From: Alnus glutinosa
Lineage: Eukaryota; Streptophyta; Magnoliopsida; Fagales; Betulaceae
Length of the DNA stretch: 64,000 nucleotides
Assembly: GCF_958979055.1 (NCBI RefSeq)
Contig: NC_084888.1
Location: forward strand, 33,971,804 to 34,035,803
Direction: 5' to 3'
The notes beneath the pieces are model-generated. The model had not been told where the DNA came from. It made no database searches and saw nothing but the letters and a program-made list of their open reading frames with translations. The translations under genes and the position numbers were made by a program. Below are positions 36,036 to 47,350 of this stretch, piece by piece (the stretch's first letter is position 1; every line of letters begins with the position of its first letter).

Positions 36036-38295
36036 AACAATAAACCCTAAACCCTAAATCAAAACCAATATAAAAATGCCTATGATCAAATCTCAAAACC
36101 AAACCCCTAAGCTTTATACTCTAAAAAACAAGCAAAAACCATAAACCCTAAACCCTAGCCCAAATTACCGTTCACCCTAAAAACCCTAAACCCTACAAAA
36201 GAGTGAAATTTTTTTATTACTTTTTTATTGTAGTTAAACCCTAAACCCTAACCTTAAAACCCTAACCCTAAAAACTAAACCCTAAAAACCTAAATCCTAA
36301 CCTTAAAACCCTAACCCTAAAACCCTAAATCCTAACCTTAAAACCCTAAACCTAAAATACTTTCTCCCTAAAAACCTAAATCCTAACCTTAAAATCCTAA
36401 AACCTAAACCCTAAACCCTAAATTCTAACCTTAAAACCCTAACCCTAAAAACTAAACCCTAAACCCTAACCTTAAAACCCTAACCCTAAAATACTTAAAA
36501 CCCTAAAACCCTAATCTTAACCTTAAAACCCTAAAACCTAAACCCTAAACCCTAAATTCTAACCTTAAAACCCTAACCCTAAAAACTAAACCCTAAACCC
36601 TAACCTTGAAACCCTAACCCTAAAACCCTAAACCCTAACCTTAAAACCCTAACCCTAAAATACTTTCTCCCTAAAAACCTAAATCCTAACCTTAAAACCC
36701 TAAAACCTAAATCCTAAACCCTAAATTCTAACCTTAAAACCCTAACTCTAAAAACTAAACCGTAAAAACTAAACCCAAAAAACCTAAATCCTAACCTTAA
36801 AACCCTAAAACCTAAACCCTAACCCTAAAAACCCTAAAACCTAAACCCTAAACCCTAAATTCTAACCTTAAAACACTAACCCTAAAAACTAAACCGTAAA
36901 AACTAAACCCTAAAACCTAAACCCTAACCTTAAAAACTAAACCTTCAAAACCTAAACCCTAACCCTAAAAACTAAACCTTCAAAACCTAAACCCTAACCC
37001 TAAAAACTAAACCCTAACAACCTAAACCCTAAACCCTAAACCCTAAAACCCTAAAACCCTAAACCCTAACCTTAAAACCCTAAACCCTAAAAACTAAACC
37101 CTAAACCCTAAACCCTAAACCCTAAACCCTAAACCCTAACCTTAAAACCCTAACCCTAAAACCTTAAACCCTAACCTAAAAACTAAACCGTAAAAACTAA
37201 ACCGTAAAAACTAAACCCTAAAAACCTAAACCCTAACCTTAAAACCCTAAAACCTAAACCCTAACCCTAAAAACCCTAAAACCTAAACCCTAAACCCTAA
37301 ATTCTAACCTTAAAACCCTAACCCTAAAAACTAAACCGTAAAAACTAAACCGTAAAACCCTAAACCCGAACCTTAAAACCCTAAAACCTAAACCCTATAC
37401 CCTAAACCCTAACCCTAAAAACCTAAGCCCTAACCTTTTTAACCCTAACCCTAAAAACTAAACCTTCAAAACCTAAACCCTAACCCTAAAAACTAAACCT
37501 TCAAAACCTAAACCCTAACCCTAAAAACTAAACCCTAACAACCTAAACCCTAAACCCTAAACCCTAAACCCTAAACCCTAACCTTAAAACCCTAACCCTA
37601 AAACCCTAAACCCTAACCTTAAAACCCTAACCCTAAAAACTAAACCCTAAACCCTAAACCCTAACCTTAAAACCCTAACCCTAAAACCCTAAACCCTAAC
37701 CTTAAAACTCTAACCCTAAAAACTAAACCCTAAGAACCTAAACCCTAACCTTAAAAACTAGAACCCTAACAACTTAAACCCTTAAAACCCAAACCCTAAA
37801 AACTAGAACCCTAAAAACCTAAACCCTAACCTTTTTAACCCTAAACCCTAAAAAAAGAAACCTTAAAACTCTAAACCATAAATAAAGAATAAAGAATAGC
37901 AAAAAAATTAAAAATTAAAAATGGGAGAGATGTCTACTTTTTTTTAATTACTTTTTTATGGTGAGGTAAACCCAAACCCTAACCCTACAAACTAAACCGT
38001 AAATACCTAAAACCCTAAACCCTAAAAAAAAAAAAAAATCAAAACCCTAAACCCTAAAAAAAGAAAGAAGAATATTAAAAAATATAAAAGAAAAAGGTTC
38101 GAGATCTCTTTTTTTTTTTTTTTATTACTATTTTATTTTAGTTAAACCCTAAACCCTAAAACCCTACACCCTAAAAAACCCTAAACCCTACAAATATTAA
38201 AACCTAAACCCTAAACCCTAACCCTAAAAACTAAACCCTTAAAAACCTAAACCCTAACCTTAAAACCTAAAAAGGAAAAACCCTAACCCCTAAAA
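36036..38295. repeat. Degenerate telomere-like repeat block (CCCTAAA type), about 2.2 kb
   Basis: Dense CCCTAAA/AACCCTAA words occur in mixed registers, alternating with AACCTTAAAACCCTAA and AAAACTAAACC variants. The densest parts are 36230-37860, then 37970-38290. Some runs are perfect (for example six CCCTAAA units near 37095-37135), most are diverged. Higher-order units repeat, such as CCTAAATTCTAACCTTAAAA near 36415, 36545, 36715 and 36855. It ends about 125 bp before the transposase ATG, so it sits within the CACTA element rather than at a chromosome end. Confidence 0.95.
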
Positions 38296-38419
38296 AAAGT
38301 ACGAGAAAATGATACTTTGAGTTAACTGTTTAAAACAAACAGTAAACAAACAAGCACTTTATTTGCTGTAATCAAATAACATATTTCGTTTCAGACTGTT
38401 AACTCGCGTACAGAGGAAT

Positions 38420-40558
38420 ATGGATAAGTCGTGGATGTCAGCACCTAGAGGTACGACACAGTATAACGACGGGTGTAGAGCGTTCGTGGCATTCGCCATT
38501 CGTAACTGTAGGTCTGCTGATGGCAAAATTTACTGCCCATGTAAGTACTGCCGGAATAACCAGCGGCACCCCCCAGATTACGTTCTTGCCCACCTGACAG
38601 GGGGGAAGGGAATGTGCACGGGATACGGTTTCTGGTATATGCACGGTGAGACAACCCTAAATCCTGCTGGTCCTGTTCGGGGTCACGACCATCCCAGTGT
38701 CACAGATACGGCTGCATGTGGCATTGAACATGTAGAAGTCACAGAACAAGGCGGAGACCTGGAACAAGGTGGTGACATGCACGCAATGTTGCGTGACGCC
38801 TTCGGCGTGCACGAAGTAGGTGACACTGATAATGTTGGCCAGCCCGGAGAAGTAAATGAAGGAACCTCTGCAAGGGACACATTGAAGTACCTTGAGTTGT
38901 TGAAGACTGCCGACAAGCCACTTCACCCCGGTACAAAGCACAGTAAATTGAGTGCTACTGTACATTTCTACAACTTGAAGTGCATTGGAGGTATTAGTAA
39001 CAAGATTTTTTCTGATATTCTGGAGCTTGTCAGTCAGTTATTGCCTCCTTGCGATGATGCATTGCCGGTTAATACGTACGAGGCGAAGAAATTCCTCAGT
39101 TCCATGGGTCTCGGGTATGAGAAGATTCCGGCGTGCCGTAATGACTGTATGCTATTCTGGAAAGACAATAAAGATCTAGATACCTGCACCGTATGTGGAG
39201 AATCTAAGTGGATGGCTGATATACATTTCGATCAGGATGGTGAGGTAATATCGTCGAGGAAAAAACGTCAAGTGAAGGTGTTGAGATGGTTTCCACTCAT
39301 CCCACGGTTACAGAGGTTATTCATGTCGGAGCACACGGCGCACAATATGAGGTGGCATGCAGAAGGCCGCACTAGGGACGGGGTATTGAGGCACCCCGCG
39401 GACGGTGAGGCATGGAGATCGTTCGACTCTCTACATCCGGATTTCATGGCCGACAGTAGGAACGTGCGGCTTGGACTGACAGCAGACGGATTCAATCCAT
39501 TTGGGAACATGAGTACATCCCACAGCACATGGCCCGTATTGCTTGTACCGTACAATTTGCCTCCTTGGATGTGCATGAAACAGACGTCGTTCATCCTGTC
39601 ACTGGTTATCCCCGGACCGAGCTCACCTAGTATGGATATCGACGTCTACCTTCAGCCACTGATTGATGAGCTGTTGGAGCTGTGGGATGTAGGGGTACGA
39701 ACACTAGATGCTGCGAAGATGGAGAATTTCAATATGCGTGCTCAGTTGATGTGGACAATAAACGACTTCCCGGCGTATGCAGATTTATCCGGTTGGCCTA
39801 ACAAAGGTGTGAAGGCATGTCCTTGTTGCATGCATTCGACACGTTCTAAACATCTGAAGAACGGTTGTAAATTTTGTTACATGGGACACAGGAGGTACTT
39901 GCCAGCCGAACATCTGTGGCGGCTGAACAGAAGAACGTTTGATGGGACTGAGGAGTTAGAATGTGCTCCTGATGTGCCTTGTGGGGACGAGATCCTCCAA
40001 CAGTTGGACGGAGTTGCGTTTGGGAATGAGAATGCGGGTAAGACGAGACGGAAGAAGCGGAAGACGGGTGCACGGGGTGCTGATGATGTTGTATGGAAGA
40101 AGAAAAGTATTTTCTTCAGATTGCCGTACTGGAAGGACAATTTGCTTCGGCACAATCTTGATGTCATGCACATAGAGAAAAATGTCATGGACAATATACT
40201 TGACACTATTTTGGACATCAAAGGGAAAACGAAGGACAACTTGGCAGCTCGGCTGGATTTGCAGGAGATGGGGTTGAGACCTAAATTGCATCCGTTCACC
40301 GCCGCAAATGGTAAAACATATATACCCGCAGCTTGTCACACGATGTTGGTCAGGGGGAAGGGAGTAGTGATGCAGATAATGCATATCACGAGTGTGTACC
40401 GATCGTATTACCCACTGATGACCTGCATGATACGAATGATGAATTCGATCACGACAGGCCCGACATTGATCCGATTGAAGCACATGTTATACAATGATTG
40501 CTATATTTATTATTGGTACAATTTGCTTAAACTCAAAATACTTTCTTATTTTGCATAG
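38420..40558 (+). pseudogene. CACTA transposase, TNP2-type, with internal deletion
   Basis: The 712-codon frame starts MDKSWMSAPRG at 38420. Residues about 1-75 are the transposase-associated N-terminal domain with CPCKYCRNN. The Transposase_21 region includes SSMGLGYEKIPACRNDCMLF, CTVCGESKW, GLTADGFNPFGNMSTSHSTW (about 355), NDFPAYADLSGW with a cysteine-rich CPCC, and HNLDVMHIEKNVMDNILDTI (about 577). Homology ends at about 40345 (NGKTYIPAACH). After that the reading frame is unlike the family, but an alternative frame at 40369-40497 encodes an acidic tail (VLPTDDLHDTNDEFDHDRPD) ending at a TGA. I infer an internal deletion removing the following C-terminal domains and shifting frame. The product is unlikely to be active. 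Confidence 0.85.
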
Positions 40559-40647
40559 AGCTCATTGTATATTATGCATATTCTATTTTAATATTAAAAT
40601 TAAAACGAATTTCAAGTAATTTATCTCACATTTGTTCGCAGGTTTCA

Positions 40648-43541
40648 ATGGACCCGAGACCCCCTACTTGCGCACATCGTGCACCACGCCAGCCCGTGCA
40701 TTGCACGACTACATCCACACCGGCGATGTCAGCGGCACTACATACCACACCGTGGCCACACCATCCGGACGCTGTATACAGACCATTGCCCCCGGGTACG
40801 GCGGGGATGAGCAGGTCAGATCCCGGGCAGACGAGCACAGCTGGATATTCTCCTTCTCTATACCCGCCTACGTCGACACCGGCGATGTCAGCGGCACTAC
40901 ATACTACACCGTGGCCACACCACCCTGACGCCGTTTATAGACCATTGCCCCCGGGTACGGCGGGGATGAGCAGGTCAGATCCCGGCCAGACGAGCTCAGC
41001 TGGATATTCTCCTTCTCCATTCACGACGTTATCGCAGTTGGGGCTGACCTCACCGGGCCATGTTGATCGATGGTGGGCGCGAGAGTGTCATGATCTGAGC
41101 AGATTTCCGTTGTACTATCCATACCCCCTTCCACCACCTATGCCAGTCATTCCTGATAATGAGACTCAGGATGACAGATTCCCGCTGTCACAGCGGGGGG
41201 GGGGGGGATGCCTATGCCGGCTATGCGGTCGGGACAGCTGTCGGCACCGGCTGGGGGCCAGGGCCCGGCACCTGGGGAGAGCCAGATGCATGTTTATGGA
41301 CAGAGCCAGTTGCCGCTTCCTGGGGAGAGTCAGGACCCAGATGTGGGGGAGAGCCAGCTGCCCCGCGAGGGGGATGATGTGATGTTGGGGCTTGATCAGT
41401 TAGCACATGATGTCCCCCAGGATATGCCTTCGGATGACGATCATGATGATGAGCATCACCTAGAAGATCAGGCAGGCGAGGAGCATGCTGGTGACCCAGC
41501 GACCGAGCACATAGCGTTCGACCATATTCGGCTGATGGGTAAGTACATTTGTATACATCATTATAAACTAATTAATTTAGTAAGTTCGTATAATATTTAA
41601 ATTGATACTTTTAATTTATTGATATAATTAAGTTATTTAGTGTTAATATATTAACGTTTTATATTTATTGACTAGGGTATAACCCAGACGGGAGCATATA
41701 TTTTGAGGTGATTAAGGACCCTGAGAGAAATTGGGTGCTCCCGAGGGGTAAGAAAGTTGTGTTGCAGTACAATGCTGCAACACAACCAGTGGGACGAGCA
41801 TGCAATCGTTACAGACGGGCTGCGGGCAAGCTGTTACGGAGCGGGTCCCATATTCACTTGCGGGACAAATGGGGAAAGGTAGATAAACAGGTTAAGCAGG
41901 CTATGTGGGATGCCATAATGGTATGTGTATGAAACTAATATATGTATTTTGTGAAATTAAAGTTAAGATGATTTTTTCTTTATTGAACTGCTAAAATTAA
42001 TCATTAGATTGAATGTGCAGCAAGAATTTTATGTACCCGTATCCGTCGACCAGCGCCTGGCACAGAATGAATTCTGGGGTGATATGGGCCGTAAGCACTG
42101 TTCGTGGAAGTCGAAGTTGAGGACCCAGCTAAATATTCGAGACGGTGACACGCCATTGACAATACGTGCGAGAATGCCAGAGACGTTTTTTGATAAGTAT
42201 GACCGAACGGATGTGGAGGACGTACTGCACGAGTGGTGCACAAAAGTAAATGTGGTATGTAGGTCTTTGAATGTATTACTATAATGTTGTGTTTTTTTAA
42301 TAAACAGTTCATTCAATCATAACACATAAGTAATTAAAAGTATCAATTCTGACATTTTTTTTGGGAATGTTCAATGTAAAGGAGAGGTCTGAACGAATGA
42401 AGCGGCTGCGGGAGCAGCAAGACATCCCCCATAGTCTGGGGTCCAAAAGTTATGCCAGATTTAATCACGATGAGGTATGGAACAATATGTAAAAACCCTA
42501 ATTCTTATTTGTGCGTAATTGTTCTTTCTTAACGTTAAATGAATATCCAATGTTTGTTATATATTTATACTGTATGGCGACAGGCATCTATATCTGGCAC
42601 GCCCCCCACTCGCGCCGAGTCGTTTGTGAAGACGCACACAAAGAAAGACGGCACTTACCTGAACGAGCGGACACAGGACCTATGCGTATGCTACTGTTAT
42701 AGGTTATCAATTATTATTAGTTATGCGTGTGATAAAGTATTTATTAATTACCATTGTTTTGTATGTTGACGACGTACAGGAGCGGATGACACAGAGTTTG
42801 TCCACTGATCCTGCTGCCTCGGACCCCGTCTCATCAGATACGGTGCGTTGGGCACCTGGCGACGCGTACGAGCAAGCGGTTGGGCGACCCGAGTATGCGG
42901 GTAGGGTTCGGCAGGTTGGGCCGAACGTTACTCCTGTTCGCAGGACTTGTTTCTCGTATAGGGGCCGCACACGGGAGGGACCGGCCGAGGGCACGTCTCA
43001 GGATTGGGCTGCTCACAAAATTGCGGAGTTGGAGGGCATAGTGCGGGCCGAGAGAGAGCGGGCTGACAGCATGGAGTAGCGCATACGACAGATTGATGAT
43101 ATGGAGCAGCGCATGCGAGATTTTGATGCTATGGAGCAGCGCATGCGACATTTTGAGGCCTTCATGTCCTCTACAGGATTATCGTTCGTATGCCCTGGTG
43201 CTCAGCAGTCTTCACCTGCACACGTCGGTAGTACGTCATCTGTTAGTAGTGCGCCTGCAGGTATGGTTCATATTATGTATACACTTAGGTTTATTTTTAA
43301 TTTGTTCTCATTACTTGTTTAAATTTGCATATAATATTATGTAGGTTAATTATTTTTAGTACTTGCAGGTAATGCGACAATGGTTGGTCCGTTGTCGCCT
43401 TCTGGACAATTGCTGAGCCAACAATCCCCTCTCGGGACTCCTTCGCCCGTTACACCATCTCTTGCGGGACAATCGACAGTTGGCGAGCTCACGCCCGAGA
43501 CTGCACCTCGTGATCCGCAGAGACGTCCTCCAGATTTGTAG
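40648..43541 (+). pseudogene. CACTA second protein, Transposase_24 (TNPA/Ptta)-like, 7 exons, damaged
   Basis: Exons by GT..AG and frame: 40648-41538, 41676-41920, 42021-42254, 42382-42474, 42584-42685, 42780-43260, 43369-43541. Exon 1 is proline-rich (MDPRPPTCAHRAP) with a near-exact internal duplication of about 156 bp, and an acidic segment DDDHDDEHHLED. The middle exons have [20 protein letters not shown] and [19 protein letters not shown]. Exons 4-5 have [18 protein letters not shown] and [20 protein letters not shown], the typical Transposase_24 pattern. The C-terminus is a coiled coil ([22 protein letters not shown] heptads). Lesions: a G-run at about 41194-41207 shifts the frame, and a TAG at 43077-43079 interrupts the coiled coil in frame. 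It probably binds subterminal repeats, from knowledge of TNPA. Confidence 0.75.
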
Positions 43542-43758
43542 ATATTTTGTGTATTTTTTTTTTTTTTTTTAGTACCGAATAACTTTATTAAATTAAGAAT
43601 CTCAAATTTGTTGATATTGTTGTGTAAGTAGTTATATATAGTAATGAATATATTTATTAGTACATGGTATTCGAATTTTTAAAAAAAGTTGTTTTGATTA
43701 ATTTGTGCAATTTGATTTTGTGATATTTTTGGATAAAATAAATTTGGAGAATTTTAGT

Positions 43759-43774
<16 letters not shown>

Positions 43775-43829
<55 letters not shown>

Positions 43830-43830
43830 A
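43775..43830. repeat. (AT)n microsatellite and A-run
   Basis: Poly-A at about 43760-43775 is followed by about 25 AT units. Similar AT tracts recur at 43861-43872 and 43939-43951, beside a repeated AATAAAAAGAAATTAAAAAA block (43831 and 43909). Confidence 0.9.
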
Positions 43831-43954
43831 AATAAAAAGAAATTAAAAAACAGAATTAAAATATATATATATAAAAGAATATTTATATAAAATATATAAA
43901 TATATTTTAAATAAAAAGAAATTAAAAAATAGAATTAATATATATATATATAAA

Positions 43955-44174
43955 ATATACTGCGGCCAACATCTGGCCGCGTGTATTAATGTACACGCGG
44001 CAAACATCTTGCCGCGTGTATTAAAATACACGCTGCCAAATGTGCAATTAGCATTGCCCAAGTCCGCCGCGTGTATCTACGCGGCTAATTACACGCGGCG
44101 AACTGTTTGCCACGTGTACAGTTACTGTACACGCGGCGAACTGCATGTGGCGATTTACAATTTTTTTTGTAGTG
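43955..44174 (-). repeat. CACTA right terminus with GC-rich subterminal repeats
   Basis: ACACGCGGC/GCCGCGTGTA motifs occur about ten times in both orientations between 43970 and 44150, and the terminus CACTACAAAAAA ends at 44174 on the minus strand. Such arrays are the binding sites of the element-encoded TNPA protein in characterised CACTA elements. The GC-rich motifs stand out from the AT-rich surroundings. Confidence 0.88.
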
Positions 44175-44430
44175 TGGGCGTGGGTGAGGTATGCCAATCA
44201 TCCTTTGTTTTACGTGCATTACAGCCATTAATTGCTAGCTTCTTTAATTGAATTTGTTTTTCTCCTTTTGTTGTTTCTAGGGCCTTAAATTGCTCGAGGC
44301 TTGTCTCCAATCGAAAACTGTTTTGACTGACGTCTTTCTGCCTGCCGAAGCCACTGGAACTGGGGTGCCAGTTAATAGAAAGAGAGCGTTCGTAGGAAAG
44401 GGGGTGCCAGATAAAAAAAGGGCTGTGTAA
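44175..44430 (+). pseudogene. DUF674-family gene, copy 6, 3' remnant
   Basis: The last 14 bp of exon 1 (ending GGTGAG, 44175-44188) lie directly against the CACTA terminus. An intron of 92 bp starts GTATGCC and ends TTTCTAG. Exon 2 (44281-44430) encodes GLKLLEACLQSKTVLTDVFL, then PAEATGTGVP and a basic extension NRKRAFVGKGVPDKKRAV, the longest tail of the cluster. The rest of exon 1 is gone. The sequence left of the CACTA element belongs to copy 5, so a deletion took both the element's left end and this gene's 5' part. No promoter is visible. Confidence 0.8.
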
Positions 44431-45376
44431 TAGAGTGTTGCGGCGTGACCATGACAGTCGAAAGCATCACTAGCTAGTTTACTGTCCACTTTAGAAGGGT
44501 AATACTTTTGGATGGCCGATATGTATCCGCCGTTTGAAGGCAAGATTGCTAATTAATTTGGTGTTCATGTTTTAGTTGCAATCTTGTTTCTTATTTTGTT
44601 TTTGAAGTAAATTTATGTTAATTATAATATAATGTTTCTTGGGATAATCTGAGTATAGATGATTTCTCCAACAAGGTATCGGAGGTGTAACCGATGCCGA
44701 TGAACAATTTTGGCTAGGCTGAGACCAATTATCTGAACCTACTTGTGCCATGCCAAAATTACAATTTTTTATTTTTTATTTTTTATTTTTATTTTTATTT
44801 TTGAAGCGTTTTAAGATTATAATTTACACGATCTCAAGCGTATGATAACATCTCGTGTATTTGGAGATATAATTATGCGCTTAAACCCTACGCTATTATG
44901 ACTTTCATGACCCTACGAGTCAAATGCTCATCCTAGCTATCATAGAACCTACACAATTTATCATATTATTTTTATTAAAACAATTTCTTTCTTATTTATT
45001 TATTTTTTTCTCTTTCTCCATCCAGCAGTTACCACGCGTTAAAGAATTTCTGAAATGGAGAGGATTAAAGAACCTTATTAGGCTTACGCTTACCGAATGA
45101 CACTAATGAAAAAAGCTTTTTTCGTTTCTTTTTATTTTTTCACTTATCATCAATTAATTGGGTCTACAATCAATTAATATATTATGCAACCCATCATGTG
45201 TTGATCAATTGCACATTAATCAGATTTCAAAGCAGATACGAAGAAAGAAAGAAGACAAATAAGATGTTAGGTTTGATAATAGTTCTTTGAAAATAGTGTT
45301 TTTATTTTTTTGCCGTTAACAAACGTAAAAGTATTGTTTTTAGAGAATTGGTCTCTAATTTAAAAGTGATCCCGCA

Positions 45377-45469
45377 TGTCCCTAAGTGGTAGCTTAATTG
45401 GCTGGAGATCACGCTCCATGAAGCGGATGTCACTGACATGTCAAAAAAATAAAAAGAAAAAAGAAAAAG
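45377..45469 (+). mobile_element. SINE, tRNA-derived, truncated (93 bp)
   Basis: It starts TGTCCCTAAGTGGTAGCTTA (box A-like TAGCTTAATTGG) and ends in an A-rich tail, flanked by a 13-bp duplication AAGTGATCCCGCA (45364-45376 and 45470-45482). Block A has the empty site AAAAGTGATCCCACAC at about 728. The box B part seen in the related SINE at 63296-63407 is missing. Confidence 0.8.
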
Positions 45470-46506
45470 AAGTGATCCCGCACAATTTATGACTGACATT
45501 AAATTAAAAGTTTTCAATTTTGTTTTACATGATCTCAACTGTCATTATTCGTGGTGATCGACCAGTAATAGCAAGCGGAACTTATTCATCGAAAAAAAAA
45601 TAGCAAGCAGACTTCTCGCCATGCAGACCATCTTTTTATCATATCTTTTTTTTTTTTTTGATGAATTATCATATCTTCCTAAGTTGATGTAAAACTATTG
45701 TTGGATCAAATTAAATCTAATAATAATCTTCTTTGATGATAGTATTTGTTAACGAGGATCAAGGATAGAGGCGTGGAAAACTCAAAGGAAGTTCAGCAAC
45801 GCGAGGATGAAACAAACTCATCCGCTCAACAGAATATCAGCAATATTTGAAATGGCAGTGCGTATATATGGTTGAAGCCTATCTGGTTGTTTCTGCTGGG
45901 ATAATGGAGATAATGGCCGGGCCTCGTTTTTACTGGTTGTTTTGAACTCAAATTGCTGTTTGTACAGATGCGCTCTTATCATCTCTACTTTTGAATTATT
46001 GTAGATTGTAACAATATAAATCAATGAAATACGTACTATACCAATATTTTGGTATGTTAAATCAAAATAGTTTACCCAAAATCTCACAGTATTTATGTAT
46101 ATTTTTATTATACCCATGCTGAAAGAAAGAGAGAAAAAAAGAAATACGCAGAAGGAGATTTTGTATTTTTTGGCATTACAATTTCGTAAACAGTGTGAAT
46201 TTTAAAATTGGAAAACCAAACGTTGGGCTTATTTATAACTGAGTGAGCTCAATAAAAATGAAAATAAAATAAGTATTAAATCAGAAAAATTAGGAAATAA
46301 TTATAATTGATTTACAATAATTATGATGAACCAGGTATGGAAAGAAATATGGAATATTATCGTAATATTCTCGAAATATTATGATTGTTAAAATATTCTA
46401 GATAATATTCTATATATATAGAACATGCTATATATATTCAATATAAAAAATTGTTATGTTATTATATTAGAATTAGAAATACGATCGAAATCCCATCCAA
46501 TAAACT

Positions 46507-46688
46507 GAGTAATTCTAAACGTCATACCCATGTCCTTCTTGTGTCCCTCTAAAAATGATGTGGCTTTTAAAATCACCATGTGATCAAAATTCAATTTTGA
46601 TCAATCACAAGTTCAATGGTGATTTTAAAAGCCACCTCATTTTTAGAGGGACACAATAGGGACATGGGTATGACATGTAGCATTACTC
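46507..46688. mobile_element. MITE, Mutator-like (182 bp, 9-bp target duplication)
   Basis: Terminal inverted repeats GAGTAATTCTAAACGTCATA and its near complement at the right end (GACATGTAGCATTACTC) form an almost complete hairpin. CAATAAACT flanks both sides (46498-46506 and 46689-46697). Block A at about 1729 has the empty site. The related element at 62448-62617 shares the termini. Confidence 0.85.
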
Positions 46689-46720
46689 CAATAAACTAGC
46701 CGTACGTCCATTGCTATTAT

Positions 46721-46900
46721 AGTAATGATTGAATACCACCCAAAGATACAACTTTTCACCACCTTGCCTCATAGGCAAGGGGGTCCCCCACCACTTTTTG
46801 AATTTTTTTTTATTTTTTAAAAATAAATTAAGGTAGGGACCACCTTGCCATATAGGCAAGGTGGTGAAAAGTTGTATCTTTAGATAGTATTCGATCATTA

Positions 46901-46902
<2 letters not shown>
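46721..46902. mobile_element. MITE-like inverted repeat (182 bp), second family
   Basis: AGTAATGATTGAATACCACC at the left pairs with GTATTCGATCATTACT at the right. Inner arms with CACCACCTTGCC and GGCAAGGTGGTG extend the stem beyond 60 bp. Absent from block A. No clean target duplication is seen because the right flank is an AT microsatellite. Confidence 0.7.

Positions 46903-46904
<2 letters not shown>

Positions 46905-46951
<47 letters not shown>
46905..46951. repeat. (AT)n microsatellite
   Basis: A run of about 23 AT units between the MITE and the promoter of copy 7. The left copy of the block has only CATATATATC here. Confidence 0.9.
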
Positions 46952-46953
<2 letters not shown>

Positions 46954-47072
46954 TTGCGCCGGATCCCTTGGCCTCGATATATATATAAAGCCGTCCTTGT
47001 GGGAGTGCAAAGGATCGCAGAAGATCGAAGGCACATCCAATTAGAGTGAAAGTCCATTCGAAGATTCATAAT

Positions 47073-47350
47073 ATGGCAGATACCATTGATACCAAGGTAA
47101 GCCTGAAGCTTTTGATAGACAAAAAGAGCCATCGAGTGCTCTTTGCTGAAGCAGACAATAAATTTATTAATTTCCTCTTTAGCATCTTCACTCTGCCGGT
47201 CGGAACTGTCACCATGCTCTTACAGAAGCAAAACATGTCAGGCTCCTTGCGTAGCCTGTACAAGAGCATTGAGAATCTGAGTGATATTTACATTCAGCCA
47301 GACCAAGACAAAGACTTTCTGCTAAAACCAAAAGTAGCCATTTCTGGTGC
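47073..47350 (+). pseudogene. DUF674-family gene, copy 7, 5' remnant
   Basis: It starts MADTIDTKVSLKLLIDKKSH and continues FINFLFSIFTLPVGTVTMLL, SLRSLYKSIENLSDIYIQPD to AISGA at about 47350, where DUF674 homology stops and reversed copia gag sequence begins. It is the direct duplicate of copy 1, with a duplicated three-codon insert (DTI) near the start. The second half of exon 1, the intron and exon 2 are missing. A TATA box (near 46978-46990) remains. The readable frame ends at a stop at 47367-47369 in copia sequence. Confidence 0.85.

Larger units (their letters stand above)
34373..44174 (+). mobile_element. CACTA (En/Spm) transposon, left terminus lost
   Basis: The right end at 44174 reads, on the minus strand, CACTACAAAAAAAATTGTAA, a typical CACTA terminus, followed outward by TGG and the interrupted exon of DUF674-6. 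Subterminal repeats of ACACGCGGC type occupy 43957-44155. Inside lie a TNP2-type transposase gene and a Transposase_24-like gene, the two genes expected of an autonomous CACTA element. No CACTA end is found on the left. The sequence leaves DUF674-5 homology within a few bases of its stop at 34372, so the left terminus and its flank were deleted. The left limit is approximate. Confidence 0.85.
44431..46980. repeat. Intergenic duplicated block A' (direct copy of 1-1790)
   Basis: From 44712 it matches the window start and runs to the TATA box of copy 7. Compared with the left copy it has gained a SINE (45377-45469), two MITEs (46507-46688, 46721-46902) and a longer AT tract, and lost part of the AT hairpin. 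No gene is seen. Confidence 0.75.

Noticed and set aside
36036..38295. A true chromosome end or telomere
   Set aside because: The repeat is degenerate, mixed in register and flanked on both sides by CACTA sequence, with genes beyond, so it is interstitial.
38438..40483. Several minus-strand ORFs of 68-175 aa over the transposase gene
   Set aside because: They are antisense shadows of the TNP2 frame with no recognisable domain.
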